A DNA stretch of 64,000 nucleotides from AP-16 sp046727735. GTDB taxonomy: Bacteria; Pseudomonadota; Alphaproteobacteria; Rhizobiales; Xanthobacteraceae. This document shows, one piece after another, positions 1 through 8,381 of this stretch; position 1 is the stretch's first letter; every line of letters starts with the position of its first letter. The stretch lies in assembly GCA_046727735.1 (NCBI GenBank), contig JBKPDF010000052.1, forward strand, positions 1 to 64,000, in the 5' to 3' direction. The notes below the pieces were generated by a model that saw only the letters and a program-made list of their open reading frames with translations, was not told where the DNA came from and did no database searches. Position numbers and translations under genes: made by a program.

Positions 1-719
1 TCTTTGGGCAGAAAACAATTCCAGACGTGCGCGTCTCCCTGGATGACCGTGATATTCCGGTGGGAGTGATAGCGAGCGAGGAGATGGGGCGCTGCGGCAA
101 GCAATCGTTGATAAAGATCGAGCCGCGCGCGCGGCAGGCGATCGGTGACGCGGTCGCTGAAACGTTTCAATTCGTTCGCCAAGCGCTGCAGGTACTCGTC
201 CACGGCGCCAGCGTCGAGCCAAGTTCCCACCGTCGTGCCCAGGCCGGGATCATCCCACCACTTCGCATGAAAACGTGCTCGCGCACGCATTATGACTTTG
301 CATTGCTCGAAGGTCGGCGGCAGCGGCCACACCGTCGCGATCGTGTGGGAATCGGTCAGGTCCTCGAGCAATAGATGCCACCCGTTTTGGTGAGCATCCC
401 AATGGGCTTCGAAGCATCGCGGAACCAAGTCCGTGGCCTTGACGGCGGCTACCTGAGTGTAGAACGCGACCTCCTGGCGGCCGGCGTTCCACCCGCTGCC
501 GCCGCGGTCGGGAAGCCCGGTTTTGAGGACCAGCGACCGAGGTGCCTCATCGGCGGCGCCCTCATAGCTCAGAGTGAGCCTGATGATGCGAGAGAGTATC
601 GTATGGCGCGAGTCTGCCACCACGACGCTGCAAATTCGCCCACTGCCGAGCGCGCCGGAACGGCGAAACAATTCGGTCAAGTGCTCGGCCGAGGCTGCGC
701 TCGGCAACGACTCCGTCAT
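1..719 (-). CDS. APH/ecdysteroid-kinase-like phosphotransferase (partial, C-terminus beyond window)
   Basis: I read this reverse-strand frame directly; it opens with ATG at 719-717 and stays open for about 239 codons until the window edge, so the C-terminus is missing. The visible part has an N-lobe with a strand LVLKTGLP (candidate ATP-binding lysine), the linker HLLLEDLTDSHT typical of aminoglycoside/choline/ecdysteroid-kinase-like folds, and the catalytic loop VIQGDAHVWN. The usual Brenner motif is HxDxxxxN; here the first histidine is glutamine, while the Asp and Asn are kept. It probably phosphorylates a small hydroxylated or amino compound in the cytoplasm, but the substrate cannot be told. 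No good ribosome binding site is seen before the ATG. It lies 131 bp downstream of the flavin oxidoreductase on the same strand. Confidence 0.75.
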   Translation of the reverse strand, partial: MTESLPSAASAEHLTELFRRSGALGSGRICSVVVADSRHTILSRIIRLTLSYEGAADEAPRSLVLKTGLPDRGGSGWNAGRQEVAFYTQVAAVKATDLVPRCFEAHWDAHQNGWHLLLEDLTDSHTIATVWPLPPTFEQCKVIMRARARFHAKWWDDPGLGTTVGTWLDAGAVDEYLQRLANELKRFSDRVTDRLPRARLDLYQRLLAAAPHLLARYHSHRNITVIQGDAHVWNCFLPK

Positions 720-850
720 GCGGGACGAAGATAGCAGAGTCCACCGGGCTTCCCAGCGTGAGCCGAACAGCGAGCACCGCAGCGCCAGTGTCTGTCCGAC
801 ACCTCGACGCCGACACCCTCGACGCTGACGCTGGTGAGGCTCGCCCGCCG

Positions 851-1846
851 CTACCGGAACTGCTGCACGATCCGTTTCGCCATCAGTTCGATCTGCCCGG
901 GATCGTCGGTGACGGGTCCGAGCACGAGGTACTCGAGGCCCGCCCGCCTCAAGTCGTCGATCCGCGCATGGATGCGATCGATGCTGCCGATCAGGTAGCA
1001 CTCCTGCAGGTGCGCGTAGCTGCGATGCGTGCCCATGACGCGTAGGAACGGCGCCTCGGATTCCGCCACCGCCTTGTCGTGGTCCGCGGTGTCGACGAGA
1101 TGCAGGAAGTTGCAGTGGCCGAAGGTGAGCTTCCCCGGGTCGCGCCCCATCTCCCTCGCGTGCTGCTGGAGCTGCAGCCAGTCGCGCTTGACCCATTCCT
1201 GCGTGCCCGAGCAGCGCGAGAGCCAGTTCCCGGCCTTGACGATGCGGTCCATGACGGTGCGGGCGATCACCGGCAGGTCGCGCTCGCCCGCATCGGGCAC
1301 GCGAGAGCCGCCCGAAACCCAGATCGCCGGCATCTCGGGCGGGCGCGGGTCGATCGTCACGTCCTCGAACCGATAATACTTGCCGCGGTAGGAGGCATTC
1401 GGCTTGGTCAGCAGCAGCGTCACCGCCTCGATGATCTCGTCGGTGCGCCGGCCGCGCTCCTCGATGCGCGAGCCCGTCACCTCGAACTCGCGCGCGTACC
1501 AGCCGGGGCCGACGCCGAACAGATACCGGTTGTCGGACAGATGGCACAGCGTGGAGATCTCTTTCGCCAGCACCACCGGATGGCGCACGGGCAGGACGAG
1601 GATGCCGGTTGCGATCTTCACGCTGCGGGTCAGCGCGGCCGCGAAGGCGAGTACGCTGAGCGGTTCGAGCCACGCATTGCCGTAGAGCCCCGGCGCCGAG
1701 AGCAGGTGATCGATCACCCACACGTCGATGCCGTGCTCCTCGCATTTCTCGATCGAGGCGCGGATGCGCGCGAGATTTTGCGGGTCGCTCGCGCCGCCGT
1801 TCCACGCATAGGTCGGGATCCAGGCGCCGAATTTCAGCTTTGCCAT
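851..1846 (-). CDS. LLM class flavin-dependent (F420/FMN) oxidoreductase
   Basis: A 331-residue protein beginning MAKLKFGAWIPTYAW and ending MAKRIVQQFR. The pattern is that of luciferase-like monooxygenases: an N-terminal strand FGAWIPTYAW, then GIDVWVIDHL, the segment KIATGILVLPVRHPVVLAKE, and LFGVGPGWYAREFE, all in order for this TIM-barrel family. Such enzymes use FMNH2 or F420 to oxidise small organics; the substrate is not predictable. The open frame extends far upstream, but the start at 1846 fits the family and has GGGGGAC just before it. The gene lies 35 bp downstream of the SDR gene on the same strand and is probably co-transcribed with it, which suggests a small oxidative pathway together with the divergent dehydratase. 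Confidence 0.88.
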   Translation of the reverse strand: MAKLKFGAWIPTYAWNGGASDPQNLARIRASIEKCEEHGIDVWVIDHLLSAPGLYGNAWLEPLSVLAFAAALTRSVKIATGILVLPVRHPVVLAKEISTLCHLSDNRYLFGVGPGWYAREFEVTGSRIEERGRRTDEIIEAVTLLLTKPNASYRGKYYRFEDVTIDPRPPEMPAIWVSGGSRVPDAGERDLPVIARTVMDRIVKAGNWLSRCSGTQEWVKRDWLQLQQHAREMGRDPGKLTFGHCNFLHLVDTADHDKAVAESEAPFLRVMGTHRSYAHLQECYLIGSIDRIHARIDDLRRAGLEYLVLGPVTDDPGQIELMAKRIVQQFR

Positions 1847-1881
1847 CGTCGAATGTCCCCCGGGGGTCGGGCCCCTCCCCG

Positions 1882-2646
1882 CTAAGCGATCGTGACACCG
1901 CCGTCGGCGACCAGAATCTGCCCGGTGATGAAGCTTGCGGCCGGCGAGGCGAGAAACGCGGCGACCGGGCCGATCTCCTCGGGCAGGCCGATGCGGCGCA
2001 GCGGCGTGCGCTCGTTGCGCTGCGCGACGCGGGATTCGTCCTCCCACAGCGCGCGGGCGAAATCGGTCTTCACCAGGCCGGGCGCGACGCAATTGACCCG
2101 CACGTTCTTCCGCCCCCATTCGACCGCGAGGCAGCGCGCGAGCGCGAAATCCGCGGACTTGGAGATCGCATAGGCGCCGAGCACGTCGGTGCCGCGCATG
2201 CCGCCGATCGAGGAGATGATCACCACCGCGCCGCCGCCGCGTTCGGCCATACCGGGGATCACCAGATTGCAAAGCCACAGATTGCTTTTGACGTTCGCGC
2301 CCATGATCTTTTCGAACGCTTCGTCCGAGAGCTCGGCGAGCGGACCGAACACGGGGTTGACGGCGGCATTGCAGACCAGGATGTCGATGCGGCCGAATGC
2401 CTTCTGCGTGCCGGAAACCAGCGCCTCCACCTCGGCGCGACGCGAGATGTTGCACGGGATCACGATCGCTTCGCCGCCGCGCTTGCGAATCGCAGCGGCG
2501 ACTTCCTCGCACGGCTCCTTCTTGCGGCTCGAGACCACCACCTTGGCGCCGAGCGACGCCATGGTTTCGGCGATCGAACGGCCGATGCCGCGGCTCGATC
2601 CGGTGACGATGGCGACCTGATCGGTGAGATCGTACGGCGTCGGCAT
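1882..2646 (-). CDS. SDR family NAD(P)-dependent oxidoreductase
   Basis: A classical short-chain dehydrogenase of 254 residues starting MPTPYDLTDQ. The cofactor motif TGSSRGIGRSIAE is near residue 17, the NAG-type motif reads CNAAV, the catalytic serine lies in IISSIGGMRG and the YxxxK pair is YAISK. The C-terminal LVADGGV is typical of 3-oxoacyl-ACP-reductase-like members. The start at 2646 is preceded by an excellent ribosome binding site (GGGAGGAAG); a longer in-frame extension to 2739 exists but lacks this signal. It is divergent from the IlvD/Edd gene, whose start is only 73 bp away, so the two share a compact promoter region. The pairing suggests sugar-acid or hydroxy-acid metabolism (inference). 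Confidence 0.9.
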   Translation of the reverse strand: MPTPYDLTDQVAIVTGSSRGIGRSIAETMASLGAKVVVSSRKKEPCEEVAAAIRKRGGEAIVIPCNISRRAEVEALVSGTQKAFGRIDILVCNAAVNPVFGPLAELSDEAFEKIMGANVKSNLWLCNLVIPGMAERGGGAVVIISSIGGMRGTDVLGAYAISKSADFALARCLAVEWGRKNVRVNCVAPGLVKTDFARALWEDESRVAQRNERTPLRRIGLPEEIGPVAAFLASPAASFITGQILVADGGVTIA

Positions 2647-2719
2647 GCGCTTCCTCCCGTTTGTGCGATCGTGTATTGCCGGAGCAAGGTAGCACGGGCG
2701 CCGGCCCGAGGAGCAAGCG

Positions 2720-4423
2720 GTGAGCAACGGGTTGCGCAAAGGCCTGACGAGCTACGGCGACGAGGCGTTCTCGCTGTTCCTGCGCAAGGCATTCATCAAG
2801 GCGAAGGGCTATTCCGACGACGCGCTGGAGCGGCCGATCGTCGGCATCACCAACACGTTCAGCGATTTCAATCCATGCCACGGCAACGTGCCGCAGCTCA
2901 TCGAAGCGGTCAAACGCGGCGTGATGCTCGCCGGCGGCCTGCCGATGGAGTTCCCCACCATCTCGATTCACGAATCCTTCGCGCATCCGACCAGCATGTT
3001 CCTGCGCAACCTGATGGCGATGGACACCGAGGAGATGATCCGCGCGCAGCCGATGGACGCCGTGGTGCTGATCGGCGGCTGCGACAAGACCGTGCCGGCG
3101 CAGATGATGGCGGCCGCGAGCGTCGATCTGCCGGCGATCGTGCTGCCGACCGGGCCGATGCTGGTCGGCCATCACCGGGGCGAGATGCTCGGCGCCTGCA
3201 CCGATTGCCGCCGGCTGTGGGCGAGCTTCCGGGCCGGCGCGATCGACGCGCAGGAGATCGAGAGCGTGAATGCGCGCCTGGCGCCGTCGGTCGGCACCTG
3301 CATGGTGATGGGCACGGCGAGCACCATGGCGTGCGTGGCGGAAGCGCTGGGCATGAGCTTGCCGGGCAGCGCCACGATCCCGGCGACGCACGCCGAGCGC
3401 GTGCGCTGTGCGGAGGCGAGCGGGCGGCGCGCCGCGGAAATGGCGCAGAAGCGCGGGCCTCGACCGAGCGAGGTGCTGACCCCGGCGGCGTTCCGCAACG
3501 CCATGGTGGTACTGCAGGCGATCGGCGGCTCGACGAACGGCATCGTGCATCTCGCCGCCATCGCCGGACGCGTCGGCCAGAGCATCGATTATCAGGAATT
3601 CGACCTGCTCGGCCGCGAAGTGCCGGTGCTGGTCGATCTCAAACCGTCGGGCGGCCGCTACATGGAGCATTTCCACGAAGCCGGCGGGCTGCCGCGGCTG
3701 ATGCGGGAGATCGAGAATCTGCTGGCGCTCGACGCGCCGACCGTTGCCGGCACGCTCGGCGATGCGATCGCCGGTGCCGAACGGGTGCCCGGCCAGAGCG
3801 TGATTCGCACCCGGCAAGATCCCGTGAGCGAAGCGGGCGCGATGTGCATGCTCGGCGGCAACCTCGCGCCGCGCGGGGCCGTGATCAAGCAGTCCGCCGC
3901 ATCGGCGCGTCTGATGCAGCACACCGGCCGGGCCATCGTGTTCGATTCGATCGAGGACATGGGCAAGCGCCTGGACGATCCGGAGCTCGACGTCACCGCC
4001 GACGACGTACTGGTGCTGCGCAACGCTGGCCCGAAAGGCGCGGGCATGCCGGAGGCGGGCTATCTACCGATCCCGAAGAAATTGGCGCGTGCCGGCATCA
4101 AAGACATGGTGCGCATTTCCGATGCGCGCATGAGCGGCACCGCATTCGGCACGATCGTGCTGCACATCGCGCCGGAATCCGCCGCCGGCGGCCCGCTCGG
4201 GCTCGTCCGCACCGGCGACCGCATCCGCCTCGATGTGCCGGCGCGCCGCATCGATCTCCTGGTCGAGAATGCGGAGCTCGCCCGGCGCGCCACGGCGGCG
4301 CAAGCCGCCCCGCGCGCGAGCGGGCCCGAGCGCGGCTACGCGCGGTTGTTCCACGACAGCGTGCTGCAGGCCGACCAAGGCTGCGATTTCGATTTCCTGA
4401 TGCCGGGACGCAGGCGTGCGTAG
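2720..4423 (+). CDS. IlvD/Edd family dehydratase (sugar-acid dehydratase-like)
   Basis: A 567-residue member of the IlvD/Edd family, which dehydrates dihydroxy-acids or sugar acids with a labile Fe-S cluster and Mg2+. The three cluster cysteines appear at about C53 (NPCHGN), C121 (GGCDKT) and C194 (VGTCMV), the pattern of [2Fe-2S] members such as L-arabinonate dehydratase. The Mg-binding region and the C-terminal SDARMSGTAFGT motif are present. Translation starts at GTG 2720 behind GAGGAGC. In branched-chain amino acid biosynthesis ilvD normally sits with other biosynthetic genes; here it sits beside an SDR and a flavin oxidoreductase, so a catabolic sugar-acid role is more likely than valine/isoleucine synthesis. 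This is inference from context. Confidence 0.9.
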   Translation: MSNGLRKGLTSYGDEAFSLFLRKAFIKAKGYSDDALERPIVGITNTFSDFNPCHGNVPQLIEAVKRGVMLAGGLPMEFPTISIHESFAHPTSMFLRNLMAMDTEEMIRAQPMDAVVLIGGCDKTVPAQMMAAASVDLPAIVLPTGPMLVGHHRGEMLGACTDCRRLWASFRAGAIDAQEIESVNARLAPSVGTCMVMGTASTMACVAEALGMSLPGSATIPATHAERVRCAEASGRRAAEMAQKRGPRPSEVLTPAAFRNAMVVLQAIGGSTNGIVHLAAIAGRVGQSIDYQEFDLLGREVPVLVDLKPSGGRYMEHFHEAGGLPRLMREIENLLALDAPTVAGTLGDAIAGAERVPGQSVIRTRQDPVSEAGAMCMLGGNLAPRGAVIKQSAASARLMQHTGRAIVFDSIEDMGKRLDDPELDVTADDVLVLRNAGPKGAGMPEAGYLPIPKKLARAGIKDMVRISDARMSGTAFGTIVLHIAPESAAGGPLGLVRTGDRIRLDVPARRIDLLVENAELARRATAAQAAPRASGPERGYARLFHDSVLQADQGCDFDFLMPGRRRA

Positions 4424-4465
4424 GGCCCCAGATCTCGCTGGGTTGTGGCAGGCTACGCCCTCACT

Positions 4466-4864
4466 TCAGCGCAGCCAATTTTCGATTTGAAGACCATCGA
4501 TCCGGGAAAATTCCCGCTCGTTGTCGGTGACGAGAGTATGCCGCAAGGCCATCGCCTGAGCTGCAATGAGCAGGTCGTTGGCACCGATCGGGCGCCCGCT
4601 TCTTTCGAGGCGTGCTCTGATATCGCCGTACACGACATCAGCGGGAGCCTCGAGTGAGAGGACGTTCACAGCGCCGAGCACGATGTCGAGTTGACGAGAA
4701 AGGCGTGACGAACCTCTGCGGGCGGCGCCATATCGCAGCTCGGCTGCTACGATAATGCTCGTGCAGACATGCTGCTCACCGACTGCGGCGATTCGATCGG
4801 CAATCCGGCCGCGCGGATGGCGCACGATGTCCGATACGATATTCGTGTCGAGCAGGAACGGCAT
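4466..4864 (-). CDS. vapC: VapC-type PIN-domain ribonuclease toxin
   Basis: A 132-residue PIN-domain protein. The acidic quartet that binds Mg2+ is visible: D6 in FLLDTN, E42 in AAELRYG, D97 in GANDLLIAA and D114 in LVTDNEREF. Toxins of this family cleave RNA, often tRNA or rRNA, when free of their antitoxin. It lies 2 bp downstream of the antitoxin gene on the same strand, the usual antitoxin-first order, so both are read from one mRNA that is probably controlled by the dyad at 5118-5138. The sequence looks intact. Confidence 0.93.
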   Translation of the reverse strand: MPFLLDTNIVSDIVRHPRGRIADRIAAVGEQHVCTSIIVAAELRYGAARRGSSRLSRQLDIVLGAVNVLSLEAPADVVYGDIRARLERSGRPIGANDLLIAAQAMALRHTLVTDNEREFSRIDGLQIENWLR

Positions 4865-4866
4865 CG

Positions 4867-5097
4867 CTACAGATCCGCCGATTCGGGCGGAAGATCCTCG
4901 ATCGGCCCAAATTCCTCGTCGAGTGTCGGCAGCGCGGCGAGCACGTCCAACAGGCCTTTCGGCGGCGCGGGCTCGAGGATGAGCCGTTCGCCCTCCTTGC
5001 GCATCACGGCCTCGTCACCGGGCAGCTCGAATTCGCGCGGAATCCGCACGGCTTGATTGCGCCCATTTCTGAACAGCTTGACGTGTCTTTCGGCCAT
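4867..5097 (-). CDS. vapB: VapB-type antitoxin
   Basis: A 76-residue antitoxin with an AbrB/SpoVT-like swapped-hairpin N-terminus (AERHVKLFRNGRNQAVRIP) and an acidic C-terminal tail that should wrap the VapC active site. I prefer the ATG at 5097 to an upstream ATG at 5121, because the upstream ATG lies inside the perfect inverted repeat at 5118-5138 that looks like the autoregulatory operator. The family norm is about 70-80 residues, which fits the shorter form. The gene is followed after 2 bp by vapC. Confidence 0.9.
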   Translation of the reverse strand: MAERHVKLFRNGRNQAVRIPREFELPGDEAVMRKEGERLILEPAPPKGLLDVLAALPTLDEEFGPIEDLPPESADL

Positions 5098-5117
5098 GAG
5101 CCACCCGCGCCGCGTCA

Positions 5118-5138
5118 GCATATGCCATAGGCATATGC
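5118..5138. promoter_or_regulatory. Perfect 9-bp inverted repeat, probable VapB(C) operator
   Basis: GCATATGCC at 5118-5126 and GGCATATGC at 5130-5138 are exact reverse complements separated by ATA. The right arm with flanks (5129-5140) is itself a 12-bp palindrome. The dyad sits 21-41 bp upstream of the preferred vapB start. VapBC complexes are known to bind such dyads through the VapB N-terminus and repress their own operon; that role here is inferred from position. Confidence 0.75.
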
Positions 5139-5208
5139 CTACCTTGGCAGCTGCTGGGCGTCAATCCCAAGAGGAGGGGGTCACCGGCGACCGTCAGCTG
5201 CGCGAAGC

Positions 5209-6867
5209 TCAGCTCAGCGCGAAACCCGTATAGCCGTCCGCCGCGATCTGCCCGCAGGTCTCGACGTATCTGGGGAAGCCGCCGATGTACGGCATGAACA
5301 CCCGCGGCTTGCCGGCAATGTTGGCGCCGACGTACCAGGAATTGCAGGACGGGAACAACGTGCCGTCCGCGACTTCCTGGACATGCAGCATCCATTCGTG
5401 CTCGGCCGCCGGCGTCGCTTCGATCCAGCCTCGCCGCTCCTGCGCATGACCGATGCAATCGGCGATCCATTCGACGTGCTGCTCGATGCTGGGCAGCATG
5501 TTGGTGAGCACCGAGGGGCTGCCCGGTCCGGTGATGGTGAACAGATTGGGGAAGCCGGCGATCGCCAGGCCCAGATAGGTGCGCGGGCCCTCCGCCCATT
5601 TTTGATCGAGGCTCACGCCGTTTCTGCCGCGGATGTCGATCCGGCGCAGCGCGCCGGTCATGGCATCGAAGCCGGTTGCGAAGACGATCGCGTCGAGCTC
5701 ATAGCTCCTGCCGCCGGCGACGAGACCGTCCGGCGTCGCGCGCTCGATCGGCGTCTCCTTCACATCGATCAATTCGACGTTCGCCCGGTTGAAGGTCTCA
5801 TAATAACCGGTGTCGATGCACAGCCGCTTGCACCCGAAGGTGTTGCGCGGCGAGAGCGCGGCCGCGACGGCTGGCGCGCGCACCGCTTCGCGGATTTTTT
5901 CGCGGATGAACTCGGCCGCGGTCTCGTTCGCCTGCTTGTCGACCAGCAAATCGGAAAACGAGCCCAGGAACGACAGGCCACCGCGCCGCCAGCGGAACTC
6001 GTATTCGCGCCGCCGCTCCTGTTCGGTCACTTCGATCGCTGAAGCCTCGTTGACCGGATATTGGATGCCGTTGCGCATCTGCTTCGCGCGCTGCCGAAGG
6101 CCGGCGTAATCGGCCTTGATCGCCTGCTGCACGCGCGGATCGAGCGGGCCGTTGCGCGCCGGTACTGCGTAATTGGGGGTGCGCTGAAACACGTAGAGCT
6201 GCTCCGCCTGCTCGGCGATGATGGGGATCGACTGGATCGCCGAGGAGCCGGTGCCGATCACCGCAACCCGCAGGCCGGCGAAGTCCACGCTTTCGTGCGG
6301 CCAATGCCCGGTGTGATACCAGCGGCCTCGGAACGTCTCGAGCCCGGCGAGATCGGGAATATTGGCGGAAGACAAGCAGCCGGTCGCCATGACGCAATAG
6401 CGCGCCGTGAGCGCGTCGCCGTCGCCGGCAAAGATCCGCCAGCACGCCGCCGCCTCGTCGAAGCGCGCCGCCGTCACCCGCGTGTTGCAGCGGATGTCTC
6501 GCCGCAGATCGAACCGGTCCGCGACGTGGTCGGCGTAGCGCAAGATCTCCGGCTGCGCGGCGTAGCGCTCGCTCCAATTCCATTGCTGCTGCAGCTCGTC
6601 GGAGAACTGATAGGAATATTCCATGCTCTCGACGTCGCAGCGCGCGCCAGGGTAGCGGTTCCAGAACCAGGTGCCGCCGACGCCGCTGCCGGCTTCGCAG
6701 ACCTGCGCGGACAAACCCATCGTGCGCAGCCGATGCAGCATGTAGAGCCCGGCAAAGCCGGCGCCCACGATCGCCACGTCGAAATGTTCGGATTGCCGCA
6801 CGTTGACGCTGCTGCTGGTTTTGCGAGGATGGCGCAACACGCTAAAGCCACCGCAGTCCGATTGCAA
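5209..6867 (-). CDS. Flavin-binding monooxygenase, Baeyer-Villiger type
   Basis: A 552-residue flavoprotein. The FAD Rossmann motif GAGFAG is at about residues 35-40, GTWFWNRYPGARCDVES follows, the Baeyer-Villiger fingerprint FRGRWYHTGHWP is at about 179-190 and the NADPH motif GTGSSA is at about 205-210. These features match cyclohexanone/phenylacetone monooxygenase relatives, which insert one oxygen next to a carbonyl. The substrate is unknown. The annotated ATG at 6867 gives a longer N-terminus than most relatives; a GTG 20 codons downstream is an alternative. A 5' stub of a paralogous gene lies at 8382-8477. Confidence 0.9.
   Translation of the reverse strand: MQSDCGGFSVLRHPRKTSSSVNVRQSEHFDVAIVGAGFAGLYMLHRLRTMGLSAQVCEAGSGVGGTWFWNRYPGARCDVESMEYSYQFSDELQQQWNWSERYAAQPEILRYADHVADRFDLRRDIRCNTRVTAARFDEAAACWRIFAGDGDALTARYCVMATGCLSSANIPDLAGLETFRGRWYHTGHWPHESVDFAGLRVAVIGTGSSAIQSIPIIAEQAEQLYVFQRTPNYAVPARNGPLDPRVQQAIKADYAGLRQRAKQMRNGIQYPVNEASAIEVTEQERRREYEFRWRRGGLSFLGSFSDLLVDKQANETAAEFIREKIREAVRAPAVAAALSPRNTFGCKRLCIDTGYYETFNRANVELIDVKETPIERATPDGLVAGGRSYELDAIVFATGFDAMTGALRRIDIRGRNGVSLDQKWAEGPRTYLGLAIAGFPNLFTITGPGSPSVLTNMLPSIEQHVEWIADCIGHAQERRGWIEATPAAEHEWMLHVQEVADGTLFPSCNSWYVGANIAGKPRVFMPYIGGFPRYVETCGQIAADGYTGFALS
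6741..6772. repeat. 32-bp direct repeat, copy 1 (inside the monooxygenase gene)
   Basis: This stretch, which encodes part of the FAD-binding motif of the 5209-6867 monooxygenase, is identical base for base to 8420-8451. The homology continues with mismatches on the start-codon side of both copies, so it reflects gene paralogy rather than a transposon target duplication. The two copies flank the AT-richer degraded region. Confidence 0.85.
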
Positions 6868-7015
6868 ACCACGCGATGCGGAAGTCCAATCGAATGGCTG
6901 ATTTCCCGCCGACTTGCAATCTCACGTAGCATGCGCAACACTGGGAGAAAATCCAAGAGTTCTTACTGGCAATCGGAGAGTCAACTAGCGGCCTCAATCG
7001 ATCCGAGACAGATAG

Positions 7016-7447
7016 ATGGCCATCAACGATTTCCCGCACTCAATTGTCGCCGCAGGTGGCATCCTAATCGGCAGAGGCTCCAATTAGGGCAAGATTGCGC
7101 TCGTCCGGCGCAGTCGCTATGGCGGGGAGGTCGCACTGCCAAAAGGCAAACTCCGCGCCGGCGAAGAACCGGTCGCAGCGGCGCGACGAGAAGTGCGAGA
7201 AGAGACCGGCTATGAGGTGAAGCTGTGGCAATTCGCCGGCACTACCCGGTATTTCGTCGGTGCAATCCCAAAAATAGTATTTTACTACGTGATGGAAGAA
7301 GACGGCGGCACAAACAATATCGACGCGGCTGAAATCGCTGCTGTCGAATGGACAACCCCGGAACAAAGCCTTGGCATTTTGACCCATCGTGAGGATCGGC
7401 ACTTGGTAGCTGCGGTTTTCGGCATTAGGAATGCTGATCGGCCATGA
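7016..7447 (+). pseudogene. Nudix hydrolase gene interrupted by an in-frame amber codon
   Basis: Reading from ATG 7016 gives MAINDFPHSIVAAGGILIG, then RGSN, then TAG at 7085-7087, then in the same frame GKIALVRRSRYGGEVALPKG and a complete Nudix box (GKLRAGEEP, then AAARREVREETGY) before the TGA ending at 7447. The two halves join naturally as one Nudix (MutT-like) domain of about 143 residues, so a single nonsense change is the simplest explanation. No good start codon follows the stop before the Nudix box; a GTG lies inside the box. The 3' end overlaps the next gene in an ATGA arrangement. Base composition is more AT-rich than the flanking genes, suggesting acquisition. Confidence 0.75.
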
Positions 7448-8360
7448 GCCTGAGCGCACGCGTACGCGAACTGGTTTACCGTACCTTCGGCTCGCCGGAT
7501 CGCGATCGGTTGGCAAGCGAAATCGCGCAGGCCTGGACGGATCTCGATTATGAACTCCATGCCTCCGGTGACGTCGAAGTGACTCCTCCCTGGGCCCGCG
7601 CCGCTTACAGCCTACTGCTTCAGGCAGAGAATTGCCTAAGGACTGGAAAATTTCATCAAGGGTGGATGGCCCTACTATCTGCTAGACGGTTGATGCTGAC
7701 CAGTTTTCGAGAGCGCGACAAAATCGAGCGAGTCGCAATCGCGCTGCGACGTGAGGCGAATAAGTTCACCGGATGGCGAGCCAAGGCAATCGACGACCTC
7801 ATATGCGGAAAAGACGGCAAGATATTAGACAACCTATCCGACGAAACGCTGCGTATGCGCGTAGTCGACGCAGTCGCCATTCGGGATGACCAGTCTCACA
7901 ATACTGCGTTCAAGATACTGCTGCGGCGACGTCACTTATTCCATTTATTCCTTATCTATGGATCAGCATCGCGCTTTTCTTGCTCTTCTCGTATCTCCGC
8001 ATACTTCCTCCCTTCCTTAGCAAAGACCCCAATTGGACGGCTGCCGTAATGCTTTTCGGCGTGCTCGGCGCGGCGGTAAGCGTCGGGCAGAGTCTTCTAA
8101 GCCCTGATATATCTGCCAAAATACCCGCTCAGCAGATCGGTGCTTTCGTGATCTGGATGCGACCCGGAATCGGCGCGGTGGCAGCCCTCGTGGCTCTGGT
8201 AGTTTTGCATGCGAACGAGTCACTGCATCTCATCGGCAATGTGGAAAACACCCACCCAGCGGTTGTACTCGCGATCGCCTTTGCGGCTGGCTTCAGCGAA
8301 CGTTTCATCGTCGGGGCCATTGAGCGCATTGCGCAAGTGCCCGAGACGCCCGCTTCCTGA
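7444..8360 (+). pseudogene. Frameshifted membrane-protein gene of unknown family
   Basis: The 5' part begins MSLSARVRELVYRTFGSPDR and reads well to about 7920. The reading then moves to another frame, where SLIPFIPYLWISIALFLLF and several further hydrophobic helices continue to TGA at 8358-8360. The first frame runs on only into low-quality sequence ending near 8049. The total length is not a multiple of three, as expected for one indel between about 7890 and 7930. The intact product would be roughly 305 residues: a soluble N-terminal half and a membrane C-terminal half. I do not recognise the family. The ATG overlaps the stop of the Nudix gene (ATGA), so the two formed an operon and both are now broken. 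Confidence 0.65.
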
Positions 8361-8381
8361 CCGTGGGAGAGTGCAGATCGA

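Noticed and set aside
1847..3922. N-terminal extension of the flavin oxidoreductase frame to 3922
   Set aside because: The extension runs through the SDR gene and into the dehydratase gene and has no conserved sequence; the family starts at MAKLKFGAW.
2720..4423. Housekeeping ilvD for branched-chain amino acid biosynthesis
   Set aside because: Context (SDR and LLM oxidoreductase) and the sugar-acid-dehydratase pattern of cysteines argue for a catabolic paralogue; no other ilv gene is near.
1840..4530. Very long open frame on the + strand opposite and across the SDR and IlvD genes
   Set aside because: It is Arg/Ala/Pro-rich low-complexity sequence with no family motif, and it overlaps well-supported genes. 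Such frames arise from high GC content.
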